Assembly: GCA_900540405.1 (NCBI GenBank)
Contig: UQFW01000053.1
Span: 1 to 9,757 of the forward strand
DNA from: Candidatus Avelusimicrobium faecicola
GTDB lineage: Bacteria > Elusimicrobiota > Elusimicrobia > Elusimicrobiales > Elusimicrobiaceae
Length of the DNA stretch: 9,757 nt
Reading direction: 5' to 3'
In this document: in pieces, positions 1-6,945 of the stretch
Layout: every line of letters begins with the position of its first letter
Position numbering within the stretch: the first letter of the stretch is position 1
The notes under the pieces: generated by a model
What the model was told of the DNA's origin: nothing
The model's input: only the letters and a program-made list of their open reading frames with translations
Database searches by the model: none
Made by a program: the position numbers and the translations under genes

Positions 1-111
1 CGTTTGCGTTGCCGCGGGCACCGCCTCTGCCGCGGGCGCTTGCACGAATTGCTCCGTTCCGGCAGTTTCTGCCTGCGTTTGCGTTGCCGCGGGCGTTTCT
101 GCCTGCGTTTG
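1..111. repeat. Short degenerate direct repeats coding a Pro/Ala/Gln/Glu linker
   Basis: A 19-base unit beginning CGTTTGCGTTGCC occurs at 1-19 and again, identical, at 76-94. A 17-base unit beginning GTTTCTGCCTGC occurs at 65-81 and 95-111 (30-base period). Read on the minus strand in frame they encode alternating QAETPAATQT-like decapeptides in the AsmA-like protein. This looks like an expanding low-complexity linker within a coding frame. The array continues past the left edge, so its size is unknown. Confidence 0.7.
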
Positions 112-1482
112 TTCCGGGGCGGGTGCTGCCTGCGGCGGCAAGATGAATTTTTCCATATTTAACTCTAGCCGCGCATCCACATACAAAGGGCGGTTTACGG
201 CCGTTAAATAGCCGTCAAAATGCGCGCCGTTTAACGTGCCGGACAAATCCTTTACCGCCAAAGTTTTAAGCCCTTCTGCCGTAATTTGGGTGGAAAGGCC
301 GTCCAACCGGCCGGCGGCGGGCAGGGTGGCCCCCACCTGTTGCACGGATAGCTTGGCGTTCCAGTTATCCGCGGCGGCCTGAAAAGCGCCGGTAATTTGG
401 CCCGTCACCCCGTAAGTGCTTGCTAAAATGGGCGATAAGGCGGCCAATTCGTCCAAATTAAACGCAAAATCCCCCTCGGCCTGATAGTCTGCCCGCTCTT
501 TGAACGTGGCCTTGGCGGTGGCGTTTAGCTCGCCCCCCGGCAGTTGCAAGTGCAGGCGGCTGATTTGCGCGCGGGATTGCGCAAGGCGCGCGTCCGCTGT
601 CACATCCACTCGGAGCGCAGGAATTAAAAATTCCGGCGTATCCGGCGCCAGTTCCGCCAAAGTATCGTTAGATAAACGGCTGATTTCCAACGCCAGGCGG
701 GCAGACGGATTGGTAAAATTTTTGATTTGCCCCGTCAGCACCGCCGGGGTACTCCGGTAGCGCACAATCAGGTTGGTAATATCTAGGGCGGCTTTTTCCA
801 AATCCAAATCGGCCAAATTCAACCGGGCGTTAAAAGCCAGGGTACTTTCCAAGGGAAAATCCCCCTCCACCCAACGCACTTGCGCTTTGGAAATAACCCT
901 AAACGGCTCCGTAAACATCAGCCGGCGCGCGCGGAGCATAAACTGTTGTACCGCCAAACTGCGGTTTTGCACCGCATCTATATAAAACACGTCCAGTTGC
1001 TCAATATCCAATAACCCCAATGTAATGCGCGGCAAAAAGGGGTCCGCGTGCGGCTCCTTTTGGGCGGAAGGCACGGAAGAAGACGATAAATCCGCAAAAT
1101 TAAATTTTCCGTCCGCACCGCGCGTAATGCGGATAGCTCCGCCGTGCAAAAATACGGTGCGCAATTTCAAGTGCCCATGCAATAAGTGGATTAACGAAAA
1201 ACGCACCCCGGCCTTACCCACACTTAAAAAAGTACCCTGTTGAAACCCGCCCTGTTCGGCCACTTCCAACCCGCTGACACGCACCCCAAACAAACTGGCG
1301 CGCACCTGTTTTAAGCGCACGTCGCGCCGGAGCGCGGCAGACACTTTTTGCACCAGATAATTTTTAACGCGCCTGCTGGAAGAGGCCCACCGTAATCCGG
1401 TATCCGCCAATGCGGCCGCCAACAGCAGGCCGCCTAAAATATAAAAACCCCATTTGCTAATTTTTTTGAGCTTTTTTTTCAT
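1..1482 (-). CDS. AsmA-like envelope protein, N-terminal 494 residues (3' end beyond the window)
   Basis: The minus-strand frame is open from an ATG at 1482 to the window edge: 494 codons without a stop, so the C-terminus is missing. Residues 1-12 are Lys-rich and are followed by one hydrophobic segment (about 12-27), a signal-anchor that would leave the rest in the periplasm. Around residues 105-132 comes the pattern typical of AsmA/DUF748 proteins: a LKLRTVFLHGG stretch followed by DGKFNFADL. The rest is rich in short beta-type repeats, and residues from about 457 on form a Pro/Ala/Gln/Thr/Glu linker. Known AsmA-family proteins (AsmA, TamB, YhdP) are bridge-like periplasmic proteins linked to phospholipid transport and outer-membrane assembly; the role here is inferred from that. 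The start has a good ribosome binding site (GGGGG, 6 bases upstream) inside the end of queH, with a 26-base overlap, so translation is probably coupled. Family call is fairly sure, subfamily is not. Confidence 0.75.
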   Translation of the reverse strand, partial: MKKKLKKISKWGFYILGGLLLAAALADTGLRWASSSRRVKNYLVQKVSAALRRDVRLKQVRASLFGVRVSGLEVAEQGGFQQGTFLSVGKAGVRFSLIHLLHGHLKLRTVFLHGGAIRITRGADGKFNFADLSSSSVPSAQKEPHADPFLPRITLGLLDIEQLDVFYIDAVQNRSLAVQQFMLRARRLMFTEPFRVISKAQVRWVEGDFPLESTLAFNARLNLADLDLEKAALDITNLIVRYRSTPAVLTGQIKNFTNPSARLALEISRLSNDTLAELAPDTPEFLIPALRVDVTADARLAQSRAQISRLHLQLPGGELNATAKATFKERADYQAEGDFAFNLDELAALSPILASTYGVTGQITGAFQAAADNWNAKLSVQQVGATLPAAGRLDGLSTQITAEGLKTLAVKDLSGTLNGAHFDGYLTAVNRPLYVDARLELNMEKFILPPQAAPAPEQTQAETPAATQTQAETAGTEQFVQAPAAEAVPAATQT

Positions 1483-2041
1483 CTTTTTCCCCCTGCCGCG
1501 CGCGCAAACTGAACACACAGCCGCAATACTGTTGGGCGTAAAATTGCAATTCTTTCCACACCGCCCGGCGCAGTTCTTCCACGCCGCCTTTGCGCCAGTT
1601 GGTTTCGTCGTAAGTAATGCCGGCTAATTGGCACGCCTGCCGCGCGGCGCGGTTGACTTGTTCCAAATCTTTATAGCGCGATACCCCCAACACGGAGCTT
1701 AACGCCCGGTAGCCGTGTTCGCGTGCGTATTCGGCCGCCCGCGTGAGCCTAAATAAAAAACACGCACTGCACCGCGCGCCGCGCTCGGGCTCACTCTCCA
1801 ACCCTTTTACCGCTTCCAGCCAGGCTTGCGGCTCGTACGGGAGTTCAATAAACGGGATATGGAAATGTTCGCACGCGCGTTTTTGCTCGTCACGGCGTTT
1901 TTTATATTCTTCGGCCGGATAGATGTTTGGATTATAAAACAGCAGTGCCACCGGGCGGTTTTCGGCCGCCAAACGCGCCAGCACGCCGCCCGAACAAGGC
2001 GCACAGCAAGAAAGTAAAAGCAAGGTATTTTTGTTTTCCAT
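1457..2041 (-). CDS. queH: Epoxyqueuosine reductase QueH
   Basis: This 194-residue protein belongs to the QueH (DUF208) family, the non-cobalamin enzyme that reduces epoxyqueuosine to queuosine at position 34 of tRNAs with GUN anticodons. Family hallmarks are all visible: LLLSCCAPCSGG (residues 8-19, Cys12, Cys13, Cys16), FYNPNIYPAEEY (35-46), LEAVKGLESEPE (75-86), the Cys pair RCSAC (Cys91, Cys94) and QYCGC near the end (Cys173, Cys175). These cysteines are the expected iron-sulfur/iron ligands and redox residues of the family. I chose the ATG at 2041 because homology begins right after it and a candidate promoter lies directly upstream. An in-frame TTG at 2101 would add 20 residues encoded by that promoter and by terminator T-tract sequence. 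The C-terminal tail (about 183-194) is Lys/Glu-rich and overlaps the AsmA-like gene start. Other queuosine genes are not in view. Confidence 0.93.
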   Translation of the reverse strand: MENKNTLLLLSCCAPCSGGVLARLAAENRPVALLFYNPNIYPAEEYKKRRDEQKRACEHFHIPFIELPYEPQAWLEAVKGLESEPERGARCSACFLFRLTRAAEYAREHGYRALSSVLGVSRYKDLEQVNRAARQACQLAGITYDETNWRKGGVEELRRAVWKELQFYAQQYCGCVFSLRARQGEKDEKKAQKN

Positions 2042-2047
2042 AACCCC

Positions 2048-2075
2048 AGTGTAGCAAAAAATAGGCGTTCGGCAA
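2048..2075 (-). promoter_or_regulatory. Candidate promoter of queH
   Basis: On the minus strand TTGCCG (2070-2075) is followed after 16 bases by TACACT (2048-2053), a sigma-70-like -35/-10 pair. The -10 element ends 6 bases before the queH ATG, so the predicted transcript would start at or next to the start codon. The position just after the S1-gene terminator supports a new transcription unit here. Confidence 0.5.
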
Positions 2076-2099
2076 CCCCTAAAAAAGCAGTAGAGTTGC

Positions 2100-2138
2100 A
2101 AAAAACCTGCGGCCAGGCAAAATACCCAGCCGCAGGTT
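2100..2138 (-). terminator. Strong intrinsic terminator of the division/S1 operon
   Basis: The minus strand carries a perfect 10-bp stem AACCTGCGGC / GCCGCAGGTT (2129-2138 with 2104-2113) with a 15-base loop, followed by a run of six T (2100-2105, the last stem bases being part of it). It lies 15 bases after the stop codon of the S1 gene. The stem is GC-rich and the T-run is on the minus strand only, so it acts on leftward transcription. Confidence 0.9.
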
Positions 2139-2153
2139 ATGGTTAATATCTAA

Positions 2154-3347
2154 CTATTCGGCGTCTTTTTTATCTTCTTCCTGCGTTTTGAAAGAATCTT
2201 GCAGGAGTTGGCCGAGCGTAGGGCGCGGGGCCTGTTTAAGATATTGGGCCACCACTTTGCGGTTTTGCACTTGGTCGTATTTCTTGACCGAGAGGTTTAC
2301 CGTGAAGGTTTCCGGGTTTACGCCCACCACCAACGCCGTAATCACGTCGCCTTCTTTGGCGGCAAAATCGCGGCCCATTTCAAAGGGGCTGATAAAGCCT
2401 TTGGTGTTGTTCTTGCCGATGGTGCATTCCACGCCTTCTTCGGAAACTTTCGTCACCGTCGCTTTCACAGAGCTTTTGTACGGATAGCGGCGTTTCAACG
2501 CATCAGCCGGGTTCAGGAACAGCTGTTTCAAACCGAATTCCAATTTGGGGGTTTCTTTATCCAAAGCGATTAACTTGGCTTTCAAGCGTTGCCCGCGGCG
2601 GAAGTTGGCAATAGCGGTTTCGGGCTCTTTCCAGGCAACGTTTTCCAAATTTACAATGCCTTCAATGCCGTGGAAGCGCAAGAACAATTTGTCCTTATCC
2701 ACTTTGGCCACTACTACACGCAACACGTCGCCTTCTTTAATTTCGCCCAAAACTTGGGTGCGGCGCACGGCTTCGTCTTCTTCCAACACTTGTTTGCGGG
2801 AAACAATCAGTTTCTGTTTTTCTTTGGAAAATTCCACAATTTGGGCTTTAATTTTGGCACCCACCGGCAAATAGTGTTTATACGCGGTGTGCAGTTCGGA
2901 CAGAGAAAGCGGCATAAACCCGCTCACGCCGAAAACTTCCACAATATACCCGCCTTTTACGGTTTGCAAAATGGTGCCTTTTACGCGTTCTTTAGCTTCG
3001 TACGCTTTTTTGCACACGTCCCAGCCCAGGGCTTCCAACGCTTTTTTGTGGGAAAGAATGGCCGGTCTTTCGTCAGAACCTCTTTTTACGAGAACGGCGG
3101 AAACCTTATCGCCGGCTACCGGCAAAGCTTTTCCGTCAAAATCCGTTATGGCAATAGCCCCTTCTTTTTTGGTCCCGGTGTCCACTAATACATTATCTTT
3201 GGTCACCTGTACAACGGTCACTTCCACAATTTCACGTTTATTTAACTGCTCCGATAAAGACTCTTGCTGCGCAATTAACTCGTCCATCGTCATTTCTTGT
3301 TCGTTAATTGTTTCTTCCGTATTTTTAATTTCTTCGTTTGTAGTCAT
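2154..3347 (-). CDS. Ribosomal protein S1 homologue with four S1 RNA-binding domains
   Basis: The 397-residue protein has an acidic, Gln/Glu-rich N-terminal extension (1-37). Four S1 (OB-fold) repeats follow at about 39-101, 120-185, 203-274 and 289-355. Each has the usual start (V.VTVVQV, VKGTILQTV, GDVLRVVVAKV, VKATVTKV), a central G(F/I) core (for example SGFMPLSLSEL in repeat 2 and KGFISPFEM in repeat 4) and a closing LS..K-type strand. The tail (about 360-397) is charged. S1 proteins bind single-stranded mRNA leaders and help initiation on the 30S subunit. Enterobacterial S1 has six repeats; four-repeat forms occur in other phyla, so full equivalence to RpsA is likely but not proven. The ATG has AAGGA close upstream. 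Its place after cmk and plsC matches the cmk-rpsA linkage common in bacteria. It is the last gene of the operon. Confidence 0.92.
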   Translation of the reverse strand: MTTNEEIKNTEETINEQEMTMDELIAQQESLSEQLNKREIVEVTVVQVTKDNVLVDTGTKKEGAIAITDFDGKALPVAGDKVSAVLVKRGSDERPAILSHKKALEALGWDVCKKAYEAKERVKGTILQTVKGGYIVEVFGVSGFMPLSLSELHTAYKHYLPVGAKIKAQIVEFSKEKQKLIVSRKQVLEEDEAVRRTQVLGEIKEGDVLRVVVAKVDKDKLFLRFHGIEGIVNLENVAWKEPETAIANFRRGQRLKAKLIALDKETPKLEFGLKQLFLNPADALKRRYPYKSSVKATVTKVSEEGVECTIGKNNTKGFISPFEMGRDFAAKEGDVITALVVGVNPETFTVNLSVKKYDQVQNRKVVAQYLKQAPRPTLGQLLQDSFKTQEEDKKDAE

Positions 3348-3359
3348 AAGTCCTTATTA

Positions 3360-3383
3360 CAGCACGCCCGTTAGGGCAAGCTG
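3360..3383 (-). other. Hairpin in the leader between plsC and the S1 gene
   Basis: The 48-base gap between the two genes can fold on the minus strand: CAGC and TTGCCC on the 5' side pair with GGGCG and GCTG on the 3' side around a TAAC loop, with one T-T mismatch and one wobble. There is no T-run, so it is not a terminator. A GGAGG (3390-3394) stands before the hairpin and the real S1 ribosome binding site (AAGGA) just after it. It may act in translation control of the S1 gene; that is inference. Confidence 0.45.
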
Positions 3384-3395
3384 CGTAAACCTCCG

Positions 3396-3989
3396 TTAGA
3401 TATTAATTGATAGGATTGCATCCATTATTTCTTTTGAAAAACGTTTGTACTGCTCTTTCGGCTCTTGTGAGTCATCTTTTGTAAGGTGCATCACCGTACC
3501 GAATTTTACACGAATTTTGCGTACCCACGGCCACCCGAAAGTGCCTTCCACCTTTACCGGAAGCACCGGGGCCCCTGTGTGGTACACCAAGTACCCGACA
3601 CCGCTTTTGGGCGGGCGAGGTTTACCGTCTTTGGAGCGCGTGCCTTCCGGGAACATTACTACACTTTGCCCCTTTTGCAACGCTTCTTCCACTTCCCGCA
3701 AAGCCTCAAAAGCCTTCATATTGCGCGCGCGGTCCACCGCTATATACCCGCTGCGGCGGAAAAACCACCCCAGCCCGGGTACGGAAAACAGCTCCTTTTT
3801 GGCCACAAAGCGCGAATCACGCACTGTGCCCGCAAAAGCACCGATAGCCGGCGGGTCCGCATTAGACAAATGGTTGCCCGCAATAATAAGAGCGCCGGTT
3901 TTGGGGATGTTTTCCAGCCCCTCTACCTTAAAATCATAAAAGGTTCTAAAATATACCCTTGCTATTAATTTTACCAAATTAAGCAGCAT
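3396..3989 (-). CDS. plsC: 1-acylglycerol-3-phosphate acyltransferase (PlsC family)
   Basis: This 197-residue protein has the full set of lysophospholipid acyltransferase motifs: catalytic NHLSNAD (residues 39-45, the NHxxxxD box), GYIAVDR (81-87), the substrate-binding FPEGTRS (113-119) and VLPVKVEG (142-149). It would acylate the sn-2 position of lysophosphatidic acid to give phosphatidic acid at the inner face of the cytoplasmic membrane. The length is short compared with enterobacterial PlsC (about 245) but usual for the cmk-linked type. A weakly hydrophobic N-terminus (1-12) and the WFF patch at 75-77 could aid membrane binding. The start overlaps the end of cmk by 11 bases and lacks a clear Shine-Dalgarno sequence, which suggests coupled translation. 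Acyl specificity cannot be read from sequence. Confidence 0.93.
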   Translation of the reverse strand: MLLNLVKLIARVYFRTFYDFKVEGLENIPKTGALIIAGNHLSNADPPAIGAFAGTVRDSRFVAKKELFSVPGLGWFFRRSGYIAVDRARNMKAFEALREVEEALQKGQSVVMFPEGTRSKDGKPRPPKSGVGYLVYHTGAPVLPVKVEGTFGWPWVRKIRVKFGTVMHLTKDDSQEPKEQYKRFSKEIMDAILSINI

Positions 3990-4659
3990 ACTGGGAAATC
4001 TTCTCCATAACTTTTTGTATCACTTGGGCCATATTCAGGGCGGAAGTGTCCACCACCACGGCATCTTTTGCCGGTTTTAAGGGGGCAACGGCCCGGTGGC
4101 TGTCGCGGTAGTCGCGTTCTTTTATCATAGCCAAAATGGCGTTATAGTCGGCTTTTTGGCCGTTTTCTTCCAGCTGTTTTACGCGGCGTTTGGCGCGTTC
4201 TTCGGCGGAGGCGTCCAAATAAAACTTTAGCTCCGCATCCGGGAATACCACCGTGCCCACGTCGCGCCCTTCCATCACCACGCCGCCGTTTACGCCCACT
4301 TGGCGCATTTTGTCCGTCAGCACGGCGCGGGCTTCTTTGTTGGTGGAAACTTTGCTGGCTACGGCGCCCACTTCTTCCAAATGGAGTTTTTCACCCAAAA
4401 AAGCACCGTCTACAAACATTTTTAAGGCGCCGTTATCCTGGCGTTCAAACGTAAAAACCAGTTTTTGCGCCAACGCCAAAACGGCATCATGGTCGGTGGG
4501 GTCCAGCTTTTGTTCAAACACTTTATAAGCCAACGCCCGGTACATTTCCCCGGTGCTTAAAAAGCCGTAGCCCAATTTGGCGGCTACCGCCAGCCCGACG
4601 GAGGATTTCCCCGTGCCGGCGGTGCCGTCTATGGAAATTAACAACCCGTTTTTACGCAT
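3979..4659 (-). CDS. cmk: Cytidylate kinase
   Basis: This 226-residue cytosolic kinase phosphorylates CMP and dCMP to the diphosphates with ATP, feeding RNA, DNA and CDP-lipid synthesis. The P-loop is GTAGTGKS (residues 12-19), followed by STGEMYRALA (35-44; DTGAMYRA in most family members), EGRDVGTVVFPDA (130-142, CMP-binding) and the lid motif RDYRDSHRAVAPL (182-194). The length equals the family norm (about 220-230). Its ATG directly follows the pilT stop codon without a gap. The ribosome binding site GGGGGAG lies over the last codons of pilT, so the two are probably co-translated. Cmk followed by plsC and an S1 gene is a conserved neighbourhood in many bacteria and links CDP-diacylglycerol precursor supply with phosphatidic acid synthesis. 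Confidence 0.96.
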   Translation of the reverse strand: MRKNGLLISIDGTAGTGKSSVGLAVAAKLGYGFLSTGEMYRALAYKVFEQKLDPTDHDAVLALAQKLVFTFERQDNGALKMFVDGAFLGEKLHLEEVGAVASKVSTNKEARAVLTDKMRQVGVNGGVVMEGRDVGTVVFPDAELKFYLDASAEERAKRRVKQLEENGQKADYNAILAMIKERDYRDSHRAVAPLKPAKDAVVVDTSALNMAQVIQKVMEKISQYAA

Positions 4660-5751
4660 TTACTCCCCCGCCACGGACAAGCTGTCCGTCACCCCGCGGA
4701 TAGCCAACATAATGGCATCCGGCGAAGTAGCCGCCGAGGTAGCCGTTTCCATATCAATATGTCCTTCCTGATACAGTTTTGCTAAGGATTGGTCAAAGGT
4801 TTGCATCCCGTAAAATGCGCCGTTTTGCATTTGTTTTTGAATATCGCTGTGTTTGTTTTCCAAAATTAATTTGCGGATTTGCGGCGTGGAAACCATAATT
4901 TCCAGCGCCGGGCGCATACCCGGTTTAATGGTGGGCAGTAAGCGCTGGCAAATCACCCCGCGGATAAGTTCCGAAAGCTGCAACCGCACCTGCGCGTGCT
5001 GTTCCACCGGGAAAGCGTCCGTCAAGCGGGAAAGCGTTTGTGTCACGTTGACCGTGTGCATGGTGCCCAGCACCAACTGGCCGGTTTCCGCCGCGGAAAG
5101 AGCGGCTTTCATTACTTCGCTGTCGCGCAATTCCCCAATCAAAATGACATCCGGGTCCTGGCGCATGGCCGCGCGCAAGGCGCCGGTATAAGAAGGCGTA
5201 TCTACCCCTAATTCCAACTGGCTGATGATACAGTGGCTTTCGGTATGGATAAATTCCACGGGGTCTTCAATCGTTAAAATATGCCCGGAGCGGGTTTGGT
5301 TGATGTGGTCCACCATGGCGGCCAGGGTGGAGGTTTTACCGGAACCCGTCATCCCCGTCACCAAAATCAAACCGCGGCGGTTATCGGCAATTTTTTTAAG
5401 CACGTCGCCCGGCAGGTGGAAATCTTCAAAGGTGGGGATTTTAAGCGGAATATGGCGGATAGCCATACAAATTTTACCCATTTGGCGGAACACGTTAAAA
5501 CGGAAACGCCCGTAAGACTTAGCATCTAACGAAAAGTCCACCGAGCTGTACTGTTCAAAAATTTTGCGTTCGCGTTCCCCCATACAGGCATAGGCCATTT
5601 TTTTGGCTTCGTCGTTGGGGATAAAGCTGTCATCAATGGGTTTAATTTGGCCGTGCAAACGCACAAACGTATTGGAGTTGCCGCGTATATGCAAACCGCT
5701 GGCGTGGTTATCTACTACGGTTCTAAGCAAACTTTGCAATCCTACTGCCAT
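4660..5751 (-). CDS. pilT: PilT-family type IV pilus retraction ATPase
   Basis: The 363-residue protein is a GspE/PilT-type secretion ATPase. The N-terminal domain has ASGLHIRGN (residues 17-25; usually ASDLHI) and a VRLHGQIKPID stretch (30-40). The ATPase core has Walker A GMTGSGKT (133-140), the Asp box LTIEDPVEF (159-167), RQDPDVILIGELRD (197-210, Walker B with catalytic Glu207) and the His box TGQLVLGTMHT (223-233). The C-terminal TPQIRKLI (289-296) sits where PilT proteins carry AIRNLI. No N-terminal PilB-type domain or zinc Cys tetrad is present, which favours a retraction rather than an assembly ATPase. PilT hexamers work at the cytoplasmic base of the pilus and drive twitching, adhesion or DNA uptake. 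The ATG has GGAGGGAGA upstream, 20 bases after the ftsZ stop. No other pilus gene is in view, so its substrate machine is unknown. A PilT paralogue with an altered role is possible. Confidence 0.92.
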   Translation of the reverse strand: MAVGLQSLLRTVVDNHASGLHIRGNSNTFVRLHGQIKPIDDSFIPNDEAKKMAYACMGERERKIFEQYSSVDFSLDAKSYGRFRFNVFRQMGKICMAIRHIPLKIPTFEDFHLPGDVLKKIADNRRGLILVTGMTGSGKTSTLAAMVDHINQTRSGHILTIEDPVEFIHTESHCIISQLELGVDTPSYTGALRAAMRQDPDVILIGELRDSEVMKAALSAAETGQLVLGTMHTVNVTQTLSRLTDAFPVEQHAQVRLQLSELIRGVICQRLLPTIKPGMRPALEIMVSTPQIRKLILENKHSDIQKQMQNGAFYGMQTFDQSLAKLYQEGHIDMETATSAATSPDAIMLAIRGVTDSLSVAGE

Positions 5752-5771
5752 ATTTTCATCTCCCTCCGGTT

Positions 5772-6929
5772 TTATAACCGGCCTTTTTTCCGGCGCATAA
5801 AAGCCGGAATAAGCATTTCATCTTGCGGTGCGGCCTTGGGGGCATCTAAACCCTCCAAGACGGGTTGCGGCATTGTATTCCGCACGCCGGTACTGCCCAT
5901 GCCCGAACGCTCCAGAGAAGCTATCGTGCGGCGCGTGGTATATAAATTGGCTTTTTCGGCGCTGAACCCAGTGGCAATCACCGTCACTTGGAAACGGTCC
6001 CCCAGGGAAGCGTCAAAAGAATGCCCGTACATAATTAAAGAATCGTTGCTGGCGTATTGGCGGATTAAGTTCATGGCTTCGCCCACTTCAATCATGGTTA
6101 AATCCGCCGCCAAAAAGTGAACAATAAACCCTTTGGCGCCGTGAATATCGGCGTTTTCCAACAGGGGGGAGGCAATCGCCTTTTGCATGGCGCGCAAGTG
6201 CCGCCCCGGCCCGCTGGATTCCCCCACCCCAATCAGCGCTTTTTGGGAATTGCTCATAATTTTGCGCACATCATTAAAGTCAATATTTACTTCGCCGGGT
6301 TGGGTGATGACCTCGGAAATCCCCTTTACCGCCTGGAGCAAAACTTCATCCACCATTTGGAACGCTTCGCGCGAAGACGTTTTGGGGTCTATAATGGAAA
6401 ACAGTTTTTCGTTCGGCACGATAATCATGGAGTCTACATACTTTTGCATTTCTTTAATGCCTTCGTCGGCGTGTTTTTCACGCACGTAGCCTTCAAAATT
6501 AAACGGCCGCGTGACGACGCCCACCACCAACAGGTCGTCCCCATACGTTTCTTTAGCCAGTTTGGCCAAATAGGGCGCAACCCCGGTTCCGGTGCCGCCC
6601 CCCATACCGGCGGTAATAAACAACAAATCACACTGGCCGATAATTAATTTTAGTTTCTCGGCCGATTCTTCCGCCGCCAAACGCCCGCGCTCCGGCTCTC
6701 CGCCTACGCCCAAGCCTTTGGTAATTTTCTCCCCCACCTGCACCAGATAAGGGGCTTTGTTGCGGCGTAAGTCCTGCGCGTCTGTATTAACGGCAATAAA
6801 ATCCACATCTTTTAGTCCACTATCTACCATGTGGTTAATGGCGTTGCCGCCACCGCCGCCCACGCCGATTACTTTAATTTTGGCCTTTTTGCTTTCAAAC
6901 GAATTGGCCGGTTGAAATAAATCGCTCAT
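5772..6929 (-). CDS. ftsZ: Cell division protein FtsZ
   Basis: This 385-residue tubulin-like GTPase forms the cytokinetic Z-ring. It shows the glycine-rich GVGGGGGNA (residues 22-30), the tubulin signature GGGTGTG (110-116), the T7-loop catalytic residues Asn215, Asp217 and Asp220 (NIDFND), and a conserved C-terminal tail LIPAFMRRKKGRL (373-385) that normally binds FtsA and other membrane tethers. The linker between core and tail is short (about 335-370) and Pro/Ala-containing. I chose the ATG at 6929: a strong GAGGAGG lies 9 bases before it. The longer frame from a TTG at 6947 would translate this ribosome binding site itself (MRRHFS) and overlap the ftsA stop. It follows ftsA and precedes pilT in an apparent operon. 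Confidence 0.98.
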   Translation of the reverse strand: MSDLFQPANSFESKKAKIKVIGVGGGGGNAINHMVDSGLKDVDFIAVNTDAQDLRRNKAPYLVQVGEKITKGLGVGGEPERGRLAAEESAEKLKLIIGQCDLLFITAGMGGGTGTGVAPYLAKLAKETYGDDLLVVGVVTRPFNFEGYVREKHADEGIKEMQKYVDSMIIVPNEKLFSIIDPKTSSREAFQMVDEVLLQAVKGISEVITQPGEVNIDFNDVRKIMSNSQKALIGVGESSGPGRHLRAMQKAIASPLLENADIHGAKGFIVHFLAADLTMIEVGEAMNLIRQYASNDSLIMYGHSFDASLGDRFQVTVIATGFSAEKANLYTTRRTIASLERSGMGSTGVRNTMPQPVLEGLDAPKAAPQDEMLIPAFMRRKKGRL

Positions 6930-6938
6930 ACTAAAATG

Positions 6939-6945
6939 CCTCCTC
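6939..6945 (-). promoter_or_regulatory. Ribosome binding site fixing the ftsZ start
   Basis: GAGGAGG on the minus strand, 9 bases before the ATG at 6929, overlaps the TGA stop of ftsA (6944-6946). The strength of this site and its placement over the upstream stop fit high, coupled expression of FtsZ and rule against the TTG start at 6947. Confidence 0.85.

Noticed and set aside
1..111. CRISPR-like repeat array
   Set aside because: The units are short, unevenly spaced and in frame within a coding sequence. They encode a low-complexity linker.
2042..2101. TTG start giving queH a 20-residue N-terminal extension
   Set aside because: The extension is encoded by the terminator T-tract and the candidate promoter and has no resemblance to QueH.
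2589..3188. Plus-strand open frame of 199 codons opposite the S1 gene
   Set aside because: It is the antisense shadow of a well-recognised S1 gene. Its composition (very rich in Phe, Gly, His and Asn) follows from reverse codons and shows no domain.
3486..3968. Two overlapping plus-strand frames of about 160 codons opposite plsC
   Set aside because: Both lie antisense to a gene with complete acyltransferase motifs and have no protein features of their own.
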